Assembly (NCBI GenBank): GCA_015499995.1
Contig: JADNRV010000016.1
Span: 62,001 to 126,000 of the forward strand
Origin: Flammula alnicola
Taxonomy: Eukaryota; Basidiomycota; Agaricomycetes; Agaricales; Strophariaceae
DNA length: 64,000 nt
Reading direction: 5' to 3'
Shown here: positions 22,801-31,650 of the stretch, one piece after another
Layout: each line of letters begins with the position of its first letter
Numbering within the stretch: position 1 is the stretch's first letter
Position numbers and translations under genes: made by a program
The notes under the pieces: model-generated
The model's database searches: none
The model's input: the letters and a program-made list of their open reading frames with translations, nothing else
What the model was told of the DNA's origin: nothing

Positions 22801-23772
22801 ATGTCTAACCCTTGCTACCAAAATCTTCTCAACGTATCTGAGGTTTTTCAGCACTTCTGGTACCTTTCCTATCCATAGGTTATTGGCCAGCGCAAGGCGT
22901 GGAACTTTTCCCTTTCGTATATCTCTCCTACAACCCTCGCAGACCTGCGAGCAAGAGTAATCTAGTACAGGGCCTGGGTACTCTTTGATTGGACATTCCG
23001 CCTTCTTTCTCTCCGTACGCGTCACGCCTGGGGCTTCTATGATGCCGAGGAGATTTTTAATGCTCTTGAGGCGGCTCAACTGACGCACAGGCTTCAACTC
23101 TCCGCATACTGCACATCCAGCTTCCTCTAGGTTCACCGGCTGCATTTTGCTGCAGATCTTAGATAGTATAGTATGCGTGAGCTTGTCGTCGGCTGGTTCC
23201 GGCGGAAATTCACATTGGGTAGGCGTTTGCGGCAGTTTTGCTTTTCTTGCCATGCATTTTGCGACGCGACGAGCATTGAGTTTCTCAGGGGCCGTTTCAA
23301 CTGAGAACACTGTAAAATACGTGCAGCATCGGAGGCAGGAATGATTTTCCACGAGCATCATCAACTGAGTCGCTGTGCACCGTGAGCCCGCGGATATTCC
23401 ATGCACAGAGGCAATCTTTCTGGCATGCAACGCCGGCAGAATGGAAAAAAGCTCGTTAAGGGGGACACTTGTGTGGACATATTGGGGGGAACGATATGCA
23501 AGCAGACCTATTTCGTCGACGTGGGCGACGTAGCGAAAAACACCGCCTCGGCCAACTTCTCCGGAGCTGGGTATTATATGCTCAGCAATCTGAGAAAAGG
23601 AGTATGTTCTGCTCAGGCTTCCACCTCCAACATTTCTTCTAGACTCCTCACATGGCTCCCTGCCCGCGGTCAAATGAATAGCCTCTGAAGCTGCCGTGCG
23701 CAACGATGAGTGGTGCACTCTGCTGGATTGTTTTTGCGGGCGGCGATAGTACTTAAACCTGATTTTAGACAT
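16879..23772 (-). CDS. Helitron Rep/PIF1 helicase with C-terminal cysteine-protease-like domain
   Basis: This is an uninterrupted frame of 2297 residues from the MSKIRFKYYRRPQ start; the frame stays open 250 codons further upstream. In order: Cys-rich DUF6570-like region (about 260-460) and Helitron-like N domain (about 530-760) with the HUH motif H750-L-H752 (TLHLHMLLW). The Rep tyrosines Y958 and Y962 follow in LYVSDYITK. The PIF1-type SF1B helicase has Walker A GGMGGTGKT (Lys about 1456) and Walker B FFDEVSML (D1525, E1526), with ALSRSATASGTL near its end. The tail (about 2035-2297) has NSCAYDSIF (C2047) and RHFISNIV (H2244) followed by WFYDGM, a Cys...His...Asp order resembling ubiquitin-specific proteases. 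Such proteins drive rolling-circle transposition. All catalytic residues I can check are present, so it may be autonomous. I could not locate the TC and CTRR termini. Confidence 0.9.
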   Translation of the reverse strand: MSKIRFKYYRRPQKQSSRVHHSSLRTAASEAIHLTAGREPCEESRRNVGGGSLSRTYSFSQIAEHIIPSSGEVGRGGVFRYVAHVDEIGLLAYRSPQYVHTSVPLNELFSILPALHARKIASVHGISAGSRCTATQLMMLVENHSCLRCCTYFTVFSVETAPEKLNARRVAKCMARKAKLPQTPTQCEFPPEPADDKLTHTILSKICSKMQPVNLEEAGCAVCGELKPVRQLSRLKSIKNLLGIIEAPGVTRTERKKAECPIKEYPGPVLDYSCSQVCEGCRRDIRKGKVPRLALANNLWIGKVPEVLKNLRYVEKILVARVRHTCAYVKVASGMRKMKANIVAFESPTPKIYTILPPPRDDIDEVLAILFTGPSKPTPEDFARTPFLVRRNAVINALNWLKLNHADYADIEISEEHMKQYQEDMPPISIEYREASNNKVPEGTSVFDQAEEEGTEQGDCAFTVHGLTGEALQTMSPNALKAMALRHLNSSGKMLAVGHSDKPQSMWNNPQLYPQMFPWLFPYGVGGIGAAAISHKEHKWHLLMYHDKRFQTDVNFPFVAFSHEQMKASTTQSFLLVDQRRFGDISQRLMSIDWATLNALIERLEAGEHVTPQTEPERLCFQLVKDLDAIGGKMHGSTTTKKFMRNEIWSLINFLGAPSWYITLSPADIQHPICVYYAGTHTEFRPAITPYDERMRSVCENPVAGARFFHFMVETFITDVLGVNANHRGFYGDTGGYYGTVEQQGRLTLHLHMLLWITGSLNPQEMRDKIMNSNSAWQKKLTDWLESCHTGDFLTGSYAEVTESVCREREKEGYIDPTQSLPEAPPKRCDKVHNEGEQEQCKCCRNTAEWTDRYTTTVNDLLLRSNVHSCNRGMNKDGTRRKNKASGSCMDNKWNRCKARFPRPTFLKTLIDELGTISMKKIEAWLNTFTPLVTYVLRCNTDVTSLSSGTAIKGVVLYVSDYITKSTLKTHTIFDSIRSVFQKNSEMIGGSLPMKEKARRFMTKVANLLSAKAEMGAPMICMYLLGNPDHYTSHSFVPFYWQSYVAEVRRVFDDVSEEQQPKVTLIKKKGKIMGLSPVQDYVHRAPELEHVNLFEWIKCYKREKLRQRMKKRTVDDDAEAADSDLEEVPASGDECDASFQSISGNIGPSTNNNNNSKNIYRFTKEHPLHETHAMRFIPDNALRVPNFVGAGLPRCDQGDREYYCCSMLTMFKPWRSGLDLKRSRAVAWDDEFTGHVFGDHELAMIKNFNIRYECLDARDDYRAQLKKGSSQAFFGSWAAEEEQRDGEYVGSSMVEFDDIPVDPVNNGPQHRRRQRETGIIKDLLLSMGWSVAVPVDFQQPNFQPERFLPGSAWEREVDKKKQAILEKKNEHNISHKFNDPEMLQQASPNVVKVVDKSYLEKDFYIDPLSEVVQDTVTKFSLNAEQERAFRIIANHAISEKPEQLRMYLGGMGGTGKTQVIKALSSFFKARNEAHRFVIVAPTGTAAVLLGGSTYHSMFGINERMSSTKIGHIKAKLSGVEYVFFDEVSMLSARDLNRIHAQLAKVFGVADIPFGGLNMVFSGDFAQLPPAVGREHVSLYSRSIGAVATDKKSQEEAIGKSLWHQITTVVILRQNMRQSKQSPEDTKLRTALENMRYKACTSEDINFLRTRISSEQPGRSSICSDSFRNVSIITGTNLQKDEINRLGAIRFAQETNQELTDFYSDDIARVSSSEIEQKSRVKRVREISEEMQKALWDQQPSTTDKQIAGKLSLCMGLPVMIRHNYAMELCMTRGQEGYVHGWQSKTGSRGQRVLNTLFIKLKSPPTSVQIDGLPENVVPVYPTTNILCATLPNDECYNISRTQVEVLVNFAMTDFASQGKTRPFNVADLNNLSNHQAYYTALSRSATASGTLILQGFDARNMSGGCSGALRQEFREIELLNDITWCRYMGKLPDTVNGPTRNAIIETFREWKGIRYVPKEVHRAIRWSKRDPLLESEVYDISKLFPTNPQYATDSKKRRRSDGNTQVHNIMTERPTKKIRRLGNAIAPCRNSTHYPPPTGMKWSQNSCAYDSIFTILFNIWCRDADAWGPIFTQLGNEFSILLIDEFTKYACNEISLEVARDTVRKELAKTSQYMRFGYYTSIEAICEAIFTSHDVIYQTYYQCPDNHQRLYSQSHTIYMSKGRSPFKSTTEWMQTNSQQGTNRCEICDKLVKINISFVAPPPLVILEFSGSGIEVDISFEVAHLGQPHKYNLAGVIYYRDADRHFISNIVAPDKQLWFYDGMSNGGQMAPSGPLAMHQGSLATCRGGSASAAFYVRA

Positions 23773-25281
23773 GGTTCGGTAGTTTATCTTTTTGTTTATC
23801 TTGAGACCCAGACGTGAGCCAATGATTAGCCATAAAGCCTTTAGTCTCAAAGAGAGGAGCTTCCTCTTCCAACGTGTATTCAGCGCCCGAAAGTCGTGTT
23901 TGAATAATAAATGTCGACACAAGCGAAGGCTGAGAGCGACGCATGCGTGATATGGACTGCAGCAACCCATGCGATGGCAACAAGCAATACAATGTGCCTG
24001 CAATAACCACTGGCAAAGCAAACAAGCCAAGACCCCAGGCAAACGAAATCGATTGAGAATAGGGGGGAACATGTTGAGATGTCCAAGATACAGTCTATGT
24101 ATAGATGGACGGAGTCGCAGGTGGGGGTCACAGCGACAGTTGCGGTCAATCAAGTGTGGGCCTTCTCCCATTCGTAAACTAAGGATATTTTGGGAGAATG
24201 GAGGGGTCATCTCACGCCCATAGTTCGCGAGGTAGGTAGAGGTGGACGTCCGTCGTGCATTGGACGGCGGCATAAGTGGGGTGATTCGGCTCAGATCATT
24301 GGTCAGAGCCCGGGCGCGACCAAATCGCAGGAAAATTGACAAACCAGCAGGTTTAGATAGAATTGTGTCTGTATAAAGGGTTGGAAATAAGAACCAAAAA
24401 AAAGACAACAACGCACTGTAAGTTTCGGGTCGGCATTCATGTATAGCGCTTTTGTAGGCGAAAGAGTCGCATTCTACAAAGACAACACTGCGTAAGACGC
24501 CCTCAAGTGTCGAGCGCAGCAAGTTCGCTCACCATATCCAACGCTCTTTTCAATAACTTCGAGGGCGAGCAAAAAAATAGGTAGGATCAGCTGGAGTAAA
24601 TGCATTCTTTGCGCAGTGTAGGGAGCGAAGAGAACGTGTGGTACGGCGCGTTTGCAAGTTCAACTTACACGTGACCGCGTCGACGCACGTAATTACTAAT
24701 CCATGTGCTACAAGATGGATGACTAATCGTTGTTTGGCTGTGTGACAACAGAGGACGCGCTCTTTGTTTTCTGCACCCACGCGCCATAGGGCTAACACAC
24801 CGTGGTCCCAGCACAAGGCGTGCATTCCAGGCGACTATAAAGTCAACGGGCCGCTAAAAAAGAAAAGGTGAGCCTCCGATTTCAGCATGGGACTAGGAGC
24901 CTACCCGGAGCCGATGTCCTGCAAGCCCCTTGCAACCCAGTTTCTCAATCCTATGCTGACGGTGAGAATTTGGATTCAACGCAGGATTTTCAGCACATCG
25001 CCGAAAGGAACGTTGGAGGAAAAAGTGAGTAGTACCAGGTCTTCAAGCAGGCTCCGAGCTGCGTACTGACCAAGGAGCATACTCGCCTATGTTTTAGACT
25101 GCTCTACAACGCAAAGGCAAGGGCGCTGGAGTTCGCAAAGTAGGTAATCTTCTATAACACTCCGCCTACACCCTGGCTGACTCCCCATGCACGGCGTTAG
25201 TCAACTTCAGCTTACTGTGCTGTACTACAACGGGGGTTCGCAAGTTGCAAAGTGAGTGTCTTTCTATTGACTGTTGCACAC
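23773..25281. other. Region upstream of the Helitron and dioxygenase genes
   Basis: The two genes diverge from this 1.5 kb. The Helitron frame continues open on the minus strand to 24522 but has low similarity to a plausible protein, so I treat it as leader. The rest shows only short open frames. The Helitron 5' end probably lies here, but I could not fix it. Confidence 0.4.
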
Positions 25282-26727
25282 ATGTCTCCCTCCAACCCGG
25301 CTGTAAACCAGATGCCCCGTGCTGTTCACGCCGTCCAACTTCCAGGCGAATTTAGCTCTGAAGACCTCTTTCGTGCGGAGGTGCTCCTCGCTTGCGAGAT
25401 GGCGGACGACGAAGGGATTGATGCGGTTCAGACCCAGCCAGAAGACATACCCGAACCCCCCAGCAAGAAAGCACGCCTGGGTCCTTCCATACTCACGCCG
25501 ATGGAACGTAAAACTAGGAAGAAATTGAAACGCGATAACAAGGCCGAGGAGCGGTGGAAGAAATTTGGCCATCTTCCTACCTACTCCACCAAGAACAAGT
25601 TCATCGGGGTTCCCAACAACGTGCGACGTCTTGCTCCATCGAGAAGCTACCTGTGAAAGCTGGAGGTTATTCTGCAAGATCAACAAATGCAAGCGACTTT
25701 CCTGACATTCAGTCGGTTGAAGACGCTCGCGCGCTGGGCTTCACAGTAATCGAATGTGATGGCACGTATGTACAATTTATGTTCCGCTGTGTTGAGCTAA
25801 CCATAGGGTACAGGGCGGATATCCCCATTATAGACCACCGCGGCAGGGTCCTTGCTGCCGTCATTCCTCCCCCGGCGGATGCGACCTATGGAGACTGCGT
25901 GGAACGAGCATTCGCAACGCTGCTCCGCGAGGGGGAAAGGGCCGACTTCGATGCTGCTAATCTTTCGCACAAGCGAGGAGAAGGCTTCGCTGCAATTAAC
26001 GTCGGGCTTTCATATGGAAACGGGCACACGAAGCCGACGCGGCGCAAACTCGGGCGTTTTTCCAAATTGGCGGACACCTTGCTTGCTGACGAGGACTTCC
26101 AACGCCTAGCAGCGTACCAGGACGGTGAGACGAGGTTAATCTGTTGACGAACCTAGGTGTTAATGGTGTTTTTCAGCATCCTATGCCCTGTGGCACCCGA
26201 AGGCATATGAATATTATAAGGAAGAGCTTGATAAGCTGTGGGAGGGCCATCCAGAGCTCGATAACCCTTTGTTCCTACGATCAATCATGCCCACCGTGGC
26301 CTTCAACATTGGCCGGAACGTATCGACAAAGAAGCATGTTGACCCTCAAAACTGCCCGTTCGGGTGGTGTCTTGTCACTGCCCTTGGCAAGTTTAACTCG
26401 AAGGCGGGCGGCCACATCATACTCTGGGAACTAGGTGTGGTTCTCGAGTTTCCTGCAGGAGCCTGCGTCTGTCTGCCTTCTGCAGTTGTGACCCATTCCA
26501 ACATACCCGTTGCCAGCGGCGAGACTCGCGCCTCGTTCACCCAGTATTGCTCGGGGGAGTTGTTCCGCTACATCGAAAATGGCTTTCTCACTGACACCGT
26601 GTTGAAAACAAAGGACCCCCTTTTATTTGCTATCAACAGAGAGAGGCGGAGAACGCGCCTTCAGAATGGCTATCGTATGTTTTCAACAGTCAAGGAGCTG
26701 CTGAGGCGACAGAGTAGGCCGGGTTAG
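25282..26727 (+). pseudogene. TET/JBP-like 2-oxoglutarate/Fe(II) dioxygenase, one frameshift
   Basis: The segments are 25282 to about 25635, then (frame offset by one base) to 25765, 25814-26124 and 26177-26727, with introns of 48 and 52 nt. The protein has a basic linker (KKLKRDNKAEERWKK) and then the fungal TET/JBP fold. Marks are PVKAGGY, WHPKAYEYYKEELDKL and the metal site KKHVDPQNCPFGWC (HxD), then HIILWELGVVLEFPAG, distal His in VVTHSNIPV, and a 2OG-binding Arg in ETRASFTQY. The family oxidises 5-methylcytosine or thymine in DNA and is expanded in Agaricomycetes, where it travels with KDZ transposons. Reading NNVRRLA into SIEKLPVKAG needs one extra base near 25634, and I see no intron there. 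The catalytic part is otherwise intact. It is divergent from the Helitron and 0.2 kb from the JmjC gene end. Confidence 0.7.
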
Positions 26728-26895
26728 TGGGTGTGAGCTATGTACATAAATGCTGTTAATGCCTGTGCAATCAAAATTTTCGCTGCCTGTACACTGCCCG
26801 CAAACGGAACCTGATCAATTCATCGAATAAATAACAAGTGCTACATGGTCACAAGATCAGAGTAGCAACGCATACGAGGAGAGCACAGCACTCGA

Positions 26896-27936
26896 CTAGC
26901 TCCCATGACTTTTGAACCTCTTCAGCGGACGAGGATCTTCCTGCTTCATATCTGAACTTGCGAGGCTGACCTCACGGAGAAGGCGGTATTCTTCGCCACT
27001 CCTCCATTTCTTGTTGAAGCCTGTGGTTCCCATGCTATGGATAACCTTATCGGGAACTGAAAAACATAAGCTAGGCAAAAACAGAATGTCAGAGGCAACT
27101 CACGTCGAACACCTTTGAATCCAGCAGCGGACCAGCTGACGGAGTAACCATCAGTTTGGCCAAAGCTCAATGAACTTTCCACTATGCCATCCTTTTCCTT
27201 TTCCCAGAATGAGGAAAGTGGCCCGTCACACTGTACCACGTTCGTGATCTGCTTCCGAAGGGCCGTGGTATTGCAGTGGGGCGCACCGACCAGTCGCTTC
27301 TGCATAGCGATTGCTTTGTAACGGAGAAGGGCTTTGAGTAATTTGGTGATGTATAGGGAAGGAAGGTCATGGACGGCCTGGCCATCTGGTCCAGTGACTG
27401 TGCAATGGCAACAGATCCATTCAAAAGTGGCGACTGCCACACCTCGCGCATAGCACATTGCAGAACGCTCGTCACCTGTGAGGTTGCAACGATCGTATTT
27501 ACCGAGAAGTTTTATCTGTTCATCAGATGCGTCCTCCTCTTCTCCTTGGTTCGGGGCGCTGTAAGTTCGAAAATCAAGGACGTTGCCCAGAAAGTTCACG
27601 GCGGCCAAGGAGAGAAGATTGACGACGCCGTCCATGGTTTTGATATCAGGAAGGTGATGGCGGAAGGGATCTTTAGGCAGTTCAAAGCATATACTCATGC
27701 ACCAATTGGCCAACGCACCTGAAACATGAATGACGTTCTCGATCAGCCCCATATAGCAGAACATGAGCATTCGCCGAAGAAGAGCCCGAGATGGATGATG
27801 CGTGATGTTTGTGATGAAGTTGCTAAGCGCAAAGCTATGCAACAGGCTTTGAACAGACCGCTGCATAAGATCCATCATATAGAAATGGCCTCCATGTATA
27901 ATGCAGGCCTCGATGCCGTAGACCAAATGGGGTGTA
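26896..27936 (-). pseudogene. JmjC-type gene, C-terminal part (downstream of the transposon)
   Basis: This is the continuation of the JmjC domain after the 4.4 kb insertion. It begins TPHLVYGIEACIIHGGHFY, the segment with the distal iron-ligand His and the conserved GGHFY. It runs through helical sequence (SLLHSFALSNFITNI, LLRRMLMFCYMGL) and, after introns, to an acidic loop (GEEEDASDEQ), a Cys/His-containing stretch, and the basic C-terminus LKRFKSHGS with the stop at 26896. Introns lie at about 27720-27675 and 27101-27059. With one TA copy and the transposon removed, this part joins in frame to the exon ending at 32341 (LLMRAN then TPH). On its own it has no start codon. Confidence 0.65.
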
Positions 27937-28315
27937 CATCAGGAAAAACACTTTTGCCCCAGGTCACCCCAGGAAAACTGGGCTGGAAGACATACTATAA
28001 TGTGCTATGAGGACATCCTGGGGCACCCTGGGATACTCCTATGACACCACTTTTGGACCTATGATAACTTAGTTAAGATCAAGTTTCCCAGGCTGTCGTA
28101 AGCCATCCCAGAGCAACTTGGGTCAATCTAGCAATACAAGTCCTGGTTTACACACATCCTAGGTTGCATATTACTTGCATTGGGCCAACAATTCAGGAAC
28201 AAATTCAACTTGGACAAAATATATGAAATGTAATTAATTAGATTGATACACATGGATTCCGAATACAATATAGGTATAAAAAAATTACATGATGTATGTA
28301 AGAGATGCCTGGGTA

Positions 28316-29457
28316 GTCGTCGATGCACCTGTGGTGTTGTGGGGTCATTGTCGATGCCCCCGCAGCATTGTGGATTTGTCGTCGATGCAATCGCGGCATC
28401 GTGAGGTCGTCGTCGATGCCCCCATCATCATTGTACCTGCAGTGTCAATGCACCCGCCGTCGTGGAATTGTCGTTGCAGCGGCGGCGGCATCATCCTTTT
28501 GTCGCCCCCTTGTCACCGCGTCCGCTCGCCTCGCTGCGTCGCAATCACCTGCTATGCCCATCTCGCACCTTGAGTTGTTGCACCTGCCTGCCTCGGTGGC
28601 GTGGTCTTCGTGCTTGCACCTATGCGAGTGGTGTTATGCTGTGGCACCATGATTGCGGCTGCACTGGTCTTGGGTGCTACAGACGTGGTGGGTGGCGCTT
28701 GGTCACTAAACGCCCATGGTCGACGGTGGGTGGCGGCCAGGACAAAAAGTGAACGTAAGAAGAGACGACGGACGGCGTCGTCTCCTCTTTCGGCCTGTAG
28801 GTGGCAGGGTGGTTGTCCTCGTTGTATCGAAGCAGCAGCAACAGCGCTGCTGTGGTCGTCGTCATACCAGGGCGGCAGCGGCGATTGCTGCTGCTGCCAC
28901 TCCTCTTCGTTGTCGTATCGTAGCAGCCGGCGGCCGGTTGTGCTTGTCATGCTATCGAAGCAGCATTGGGTCGAGGAAGGTTCAGGCTGGGAAGGGAGTG
29001 CCGTCTCACAAGAGCGGCTGGGGAGAGAGGTCCGTGGTGGTGAGGAAGTCGGAGGGGGTGAAGCTTCAGCACTGGGTGAGGATGCCGCAGAGAGAGGAGG
29101 CAAAGGATCAGCGAGACGGTGGAGGAGGATGCGCTGGTGGCGCTGGTGCTAGCAGCCGAGTCGGTTGCACTGGGGTCGACGGCGCCGGCGGAGCTCGAGG
29201 CGGTGTCTACGCAGGGAAGGGTGGTGGTGGTCGAGGCGATGCACCCGCTGTTGCGGCGCCGTCGTTGTTGTACCCGCAGCGTCGTTGTCGTTGTACCCGG
29301 GGCATCATCGTCGATGCACCCACAGCTACATCGTCGTCGTCGTTGTACCCGCAGCGTCGCGGCGGTGTCGTCGATGCACCCGCTGGTGCACCTGCCATCG
29401 CGGCGTCGTCGATGCACCCACCGTCGCGGGTTCGTCGTTGCAGCGGCGGCGGTGTCA
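28316..29457. repeat. cgtcgatgcaccc minisatellite tracts
   Basis: Many degenerate copies of a gtcgtcgatgcacccgc-like unit occur at 28316-28480 and 29235-29457, alternating with ttgtacccgcagcgtcg units. The GC bias keeps several frames open on both strands (runs of VVDAP, MHPP and similar). I regard those as artefacts and not genes. Confidence 0.6.
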
Positions 29458-29490
29458 TTCTGCTATCCGCGCCCGCCCCTTTGTTGTCAC

Positions 29491-29540
29491 CTCGCCTCGC
29501 TGTACCCGCCTCGCCTCGCTGTACCTGCCTCGCCTCGCTG
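29491..29540. repeat. Short tandem repeat, ctcgcctcgctgtacccgc unit
   Basis: Two and a half copies of a 20 nt unit built on ctcgcctcgctgtac lie inside the element. Confidence 0.7.
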
Positions 29541-29769
29541 CTCTGGCCTCGTGTTGCTGCACCTGCCCGCCTCGCCAGCGGTGTCGCTGCTATGTGTCAT
29601 CGCGGTCGCTTGTCGTCGTAGTCGGTCACCATCGCGGTTAGATTCGAGGGCAACTCGCGGAGCCGAAACGTGTGGAGGTCGTGGGAGGGCAGGCAATGGA
29701 GGGGAGTGGGCGGAGGATGAAGATAATGGGGTGATAGCCGTGGTGGTGTTATCGTGAGGTCCCAAGCAC

Positions 29770-30686
29770 AGATTCGAACGTCGTCTGCTTCAGACGACGT
29801 TCGAATCTAAGGAGACGACGAACGGCGGTTCGTCGTCTCCTCGTATAAGCTGTGGGGAGAGGTGAGCGTGCGTGCAGATTGAAATACAAGTGCGGAACGT
29901 ACCTTGTGGGTCCCCCGTCTACCAGGGCTTCCCCTCCGCCGTTGCCGCGTCACTGGGCCGTCGTCGTCTACGCACCTGCGGCATCGTGGCGTCATCGCCT
30001 CGCTCGCCGTCGCGGTTGCTGGCTCGTCGTCGGGTCCTATCGGAGCGGCGTCGATGGCGGCGAGGGTGGTGGCCGTTGACGGTGGTGGGCGGTCGCGGGT
30101 GTCCAAACGAACTCGAACGTGGTCTGGTTTACCAGACCACGTTCGAGGAGGAGACAACGACGTGTTTAACGTCGTCGTCTCCGTGTGTAGCCTTTGGTTT
30201 GGGTGGTAAGTAGCATTTTACAGAGGGATGAATAACGGAACGGGTCGTAAGTCCCGTTCCGTGACACACCTCACGGGTCTCCCTCTTCGAGGGTCTCCCC
30301 TTGTTCTCTCGGCACCGTCTCCGCCCATCCTAAGCCTTCTAAATGTCGGCCCACATCTCTCAACGAGAGGAGGGGCAGGCGACGGGTCGGCCTTGTTCGT
30401 AGGCACAGTAGAGTACTTGTAAGAGTCAAAAAGCACATTAGAAATACAAATATAACAATGAAAAGATAACTTACATACCTTTTTGAGCGTTCTTGGGGGA
30501 GACGAAAGGGAGGGAGAGGCGAGAGAGGGTGATGGTGTTGGTTAAAGATAAAGATCAACGACGTTGAATGTCGTTGATCTTATCCGGCAGTTTCCGAGAA
30601 CGACCTGAGTGGTCAGAAAATGCGACCACCGACGGGCCTCCGGTCACGATGAGGTGTTATGAGTTTGCGACATGCATGTCGCAAAC
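29770..30686. repeat. Cluster of seven strong hairpins
   Basis: Seven inverted repeats follow one another: 29770-29808 (18 bp stem, 3 nt loop), 29810-29841 (14 bp, 4 nt loop), 30112-30147 (17 bp, 2 nt loop), 30150-30182 (14 bp with one mismatch), 30235-30262 (10 bp), 30551-30581 (12 bp, 7 nt loop) and 30663-30686 (a perfect 24 nt palindrome). Stem sequences differ from each other, so this is not one repeated unit. Expected chance occurrence of such stems in 0.9 kb is negligible. The mirror copy is at 37664-38580. Confidence 0.8.
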
Positions 30687-30872
30687 GTGTCACAGAGAAT
30701 AAACGAACTCACGTTGGACTGAGATGCGACGCGCTCCGACGCGTCTGGTCACATGACTGCACCGATCTTGAATATCAATTGAAGTTTCAAAATCATGCAA
30801 AGTCATTTCAATCGGAGTTCTAAATATATGGTCACATGTTGAAGTTCAACGTTTCAACGTTCGACTTCCTCC

Positions 30873-31650
30873 ATTGCCCCACCTTCATCCCAGCCACAGC
30901 CTGCACCACCTATCTCGACCACGGTCCACGGCCCCACAGCGGTGAGGGCCTCACTGGATGACAAGCATGACCAATTGAAGAAGCGCGAGGAGGACTGGAC
31001 AAGGTAGTACATACCCCCAGGGCCACGAAGGCCACCAGGTACGTGGCGAACGGTGCCACACAATGTCGCTAACCCCCCCTTTTTGTTGTAGATGCCAGGG
31101 CTCGAGGCTGTTGTCTCGCCCCGTGGGTGCGTAAATCCCCACAAAACCACCGCACGGCTGCACAACCACGCAACAACCCCCGAACACCAGCAGCACGCCG
31201 CAGGAGCAGCCACCTCGCATGCTATGCCTTACTGCCAACATAACGCCGATGCCGTTGAAGCTCACAAAGATGAAGACAATGGCGACTGGGTACGGTACAG
31301 ACCACCCTGCCCTGCCATTAACCACCACTAACCCCCCACACCCCACACCCCCTTTTCAAGCAGGTGACAACACTGCGGGTACCAAAACCCACCGCGACCT
31401 ACAAACGGCCACAAAACACAATGCCGACAACATGGTGGTGTGCGAGGAGGGGACCACCCTAACACCTGACGACATGGAGGAGGAAGGGCACGAGGAGGGT
31501 GATGGTGCCACCAGGTACACGGACAACCCCCCTTACACCACAGCTAAACCCCCTCCCCCCACCCCATTTTTCTGCAGATGATGAACCCACTGGTGCTGAC
31601 ACAACCCGACAGCACCGTGAACAGCCGTGAACCACATCGGAACAGGGTAT
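30873..31650 (+). other. Exon-like remnants inside the TIR element
   Basis: Several plus-strand open segments are bounded by good splice signals. They are 30873-31003 (ending DDKHDQLKKREEDWTR), 31092-31289 (MPGLEAVVSPRG to DEDNGDW), about 31362-31514 (AGDNTAGTK to EEEGHEEGDGATR) and 31578 onward (DDEPTGADTTRQHREQP). The intervening stretches are C-rich with caccag|gtac donors and ctgcag or tgtag acceptors. The encoded sequence is polar and acidic with no known domain. It may be the tail of the element's own gene or a captured host fragment. Confidence 0.35.

Noticed and set aside
24523..24880. Helitron 5' end candidates
   Set aside because: Many TC dinucleotides are possible; without a second copy no end can be chosen, and no convincing 3' hairpin plus CTRR was found left of 16879.
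28316..29457. CRISPR-like regularly spaced repeat
   Set aside because: Units are degenerate and tandem without unique spacers, and the genome is eukaryotic.
28289..29765. Several long overlapping open frames on both strands (VVDAP and MHPP-rich)
   Set aside because: They arise from the GC-rich minisatellite; every frame is open in places and no domain or consistent splicing is seen.
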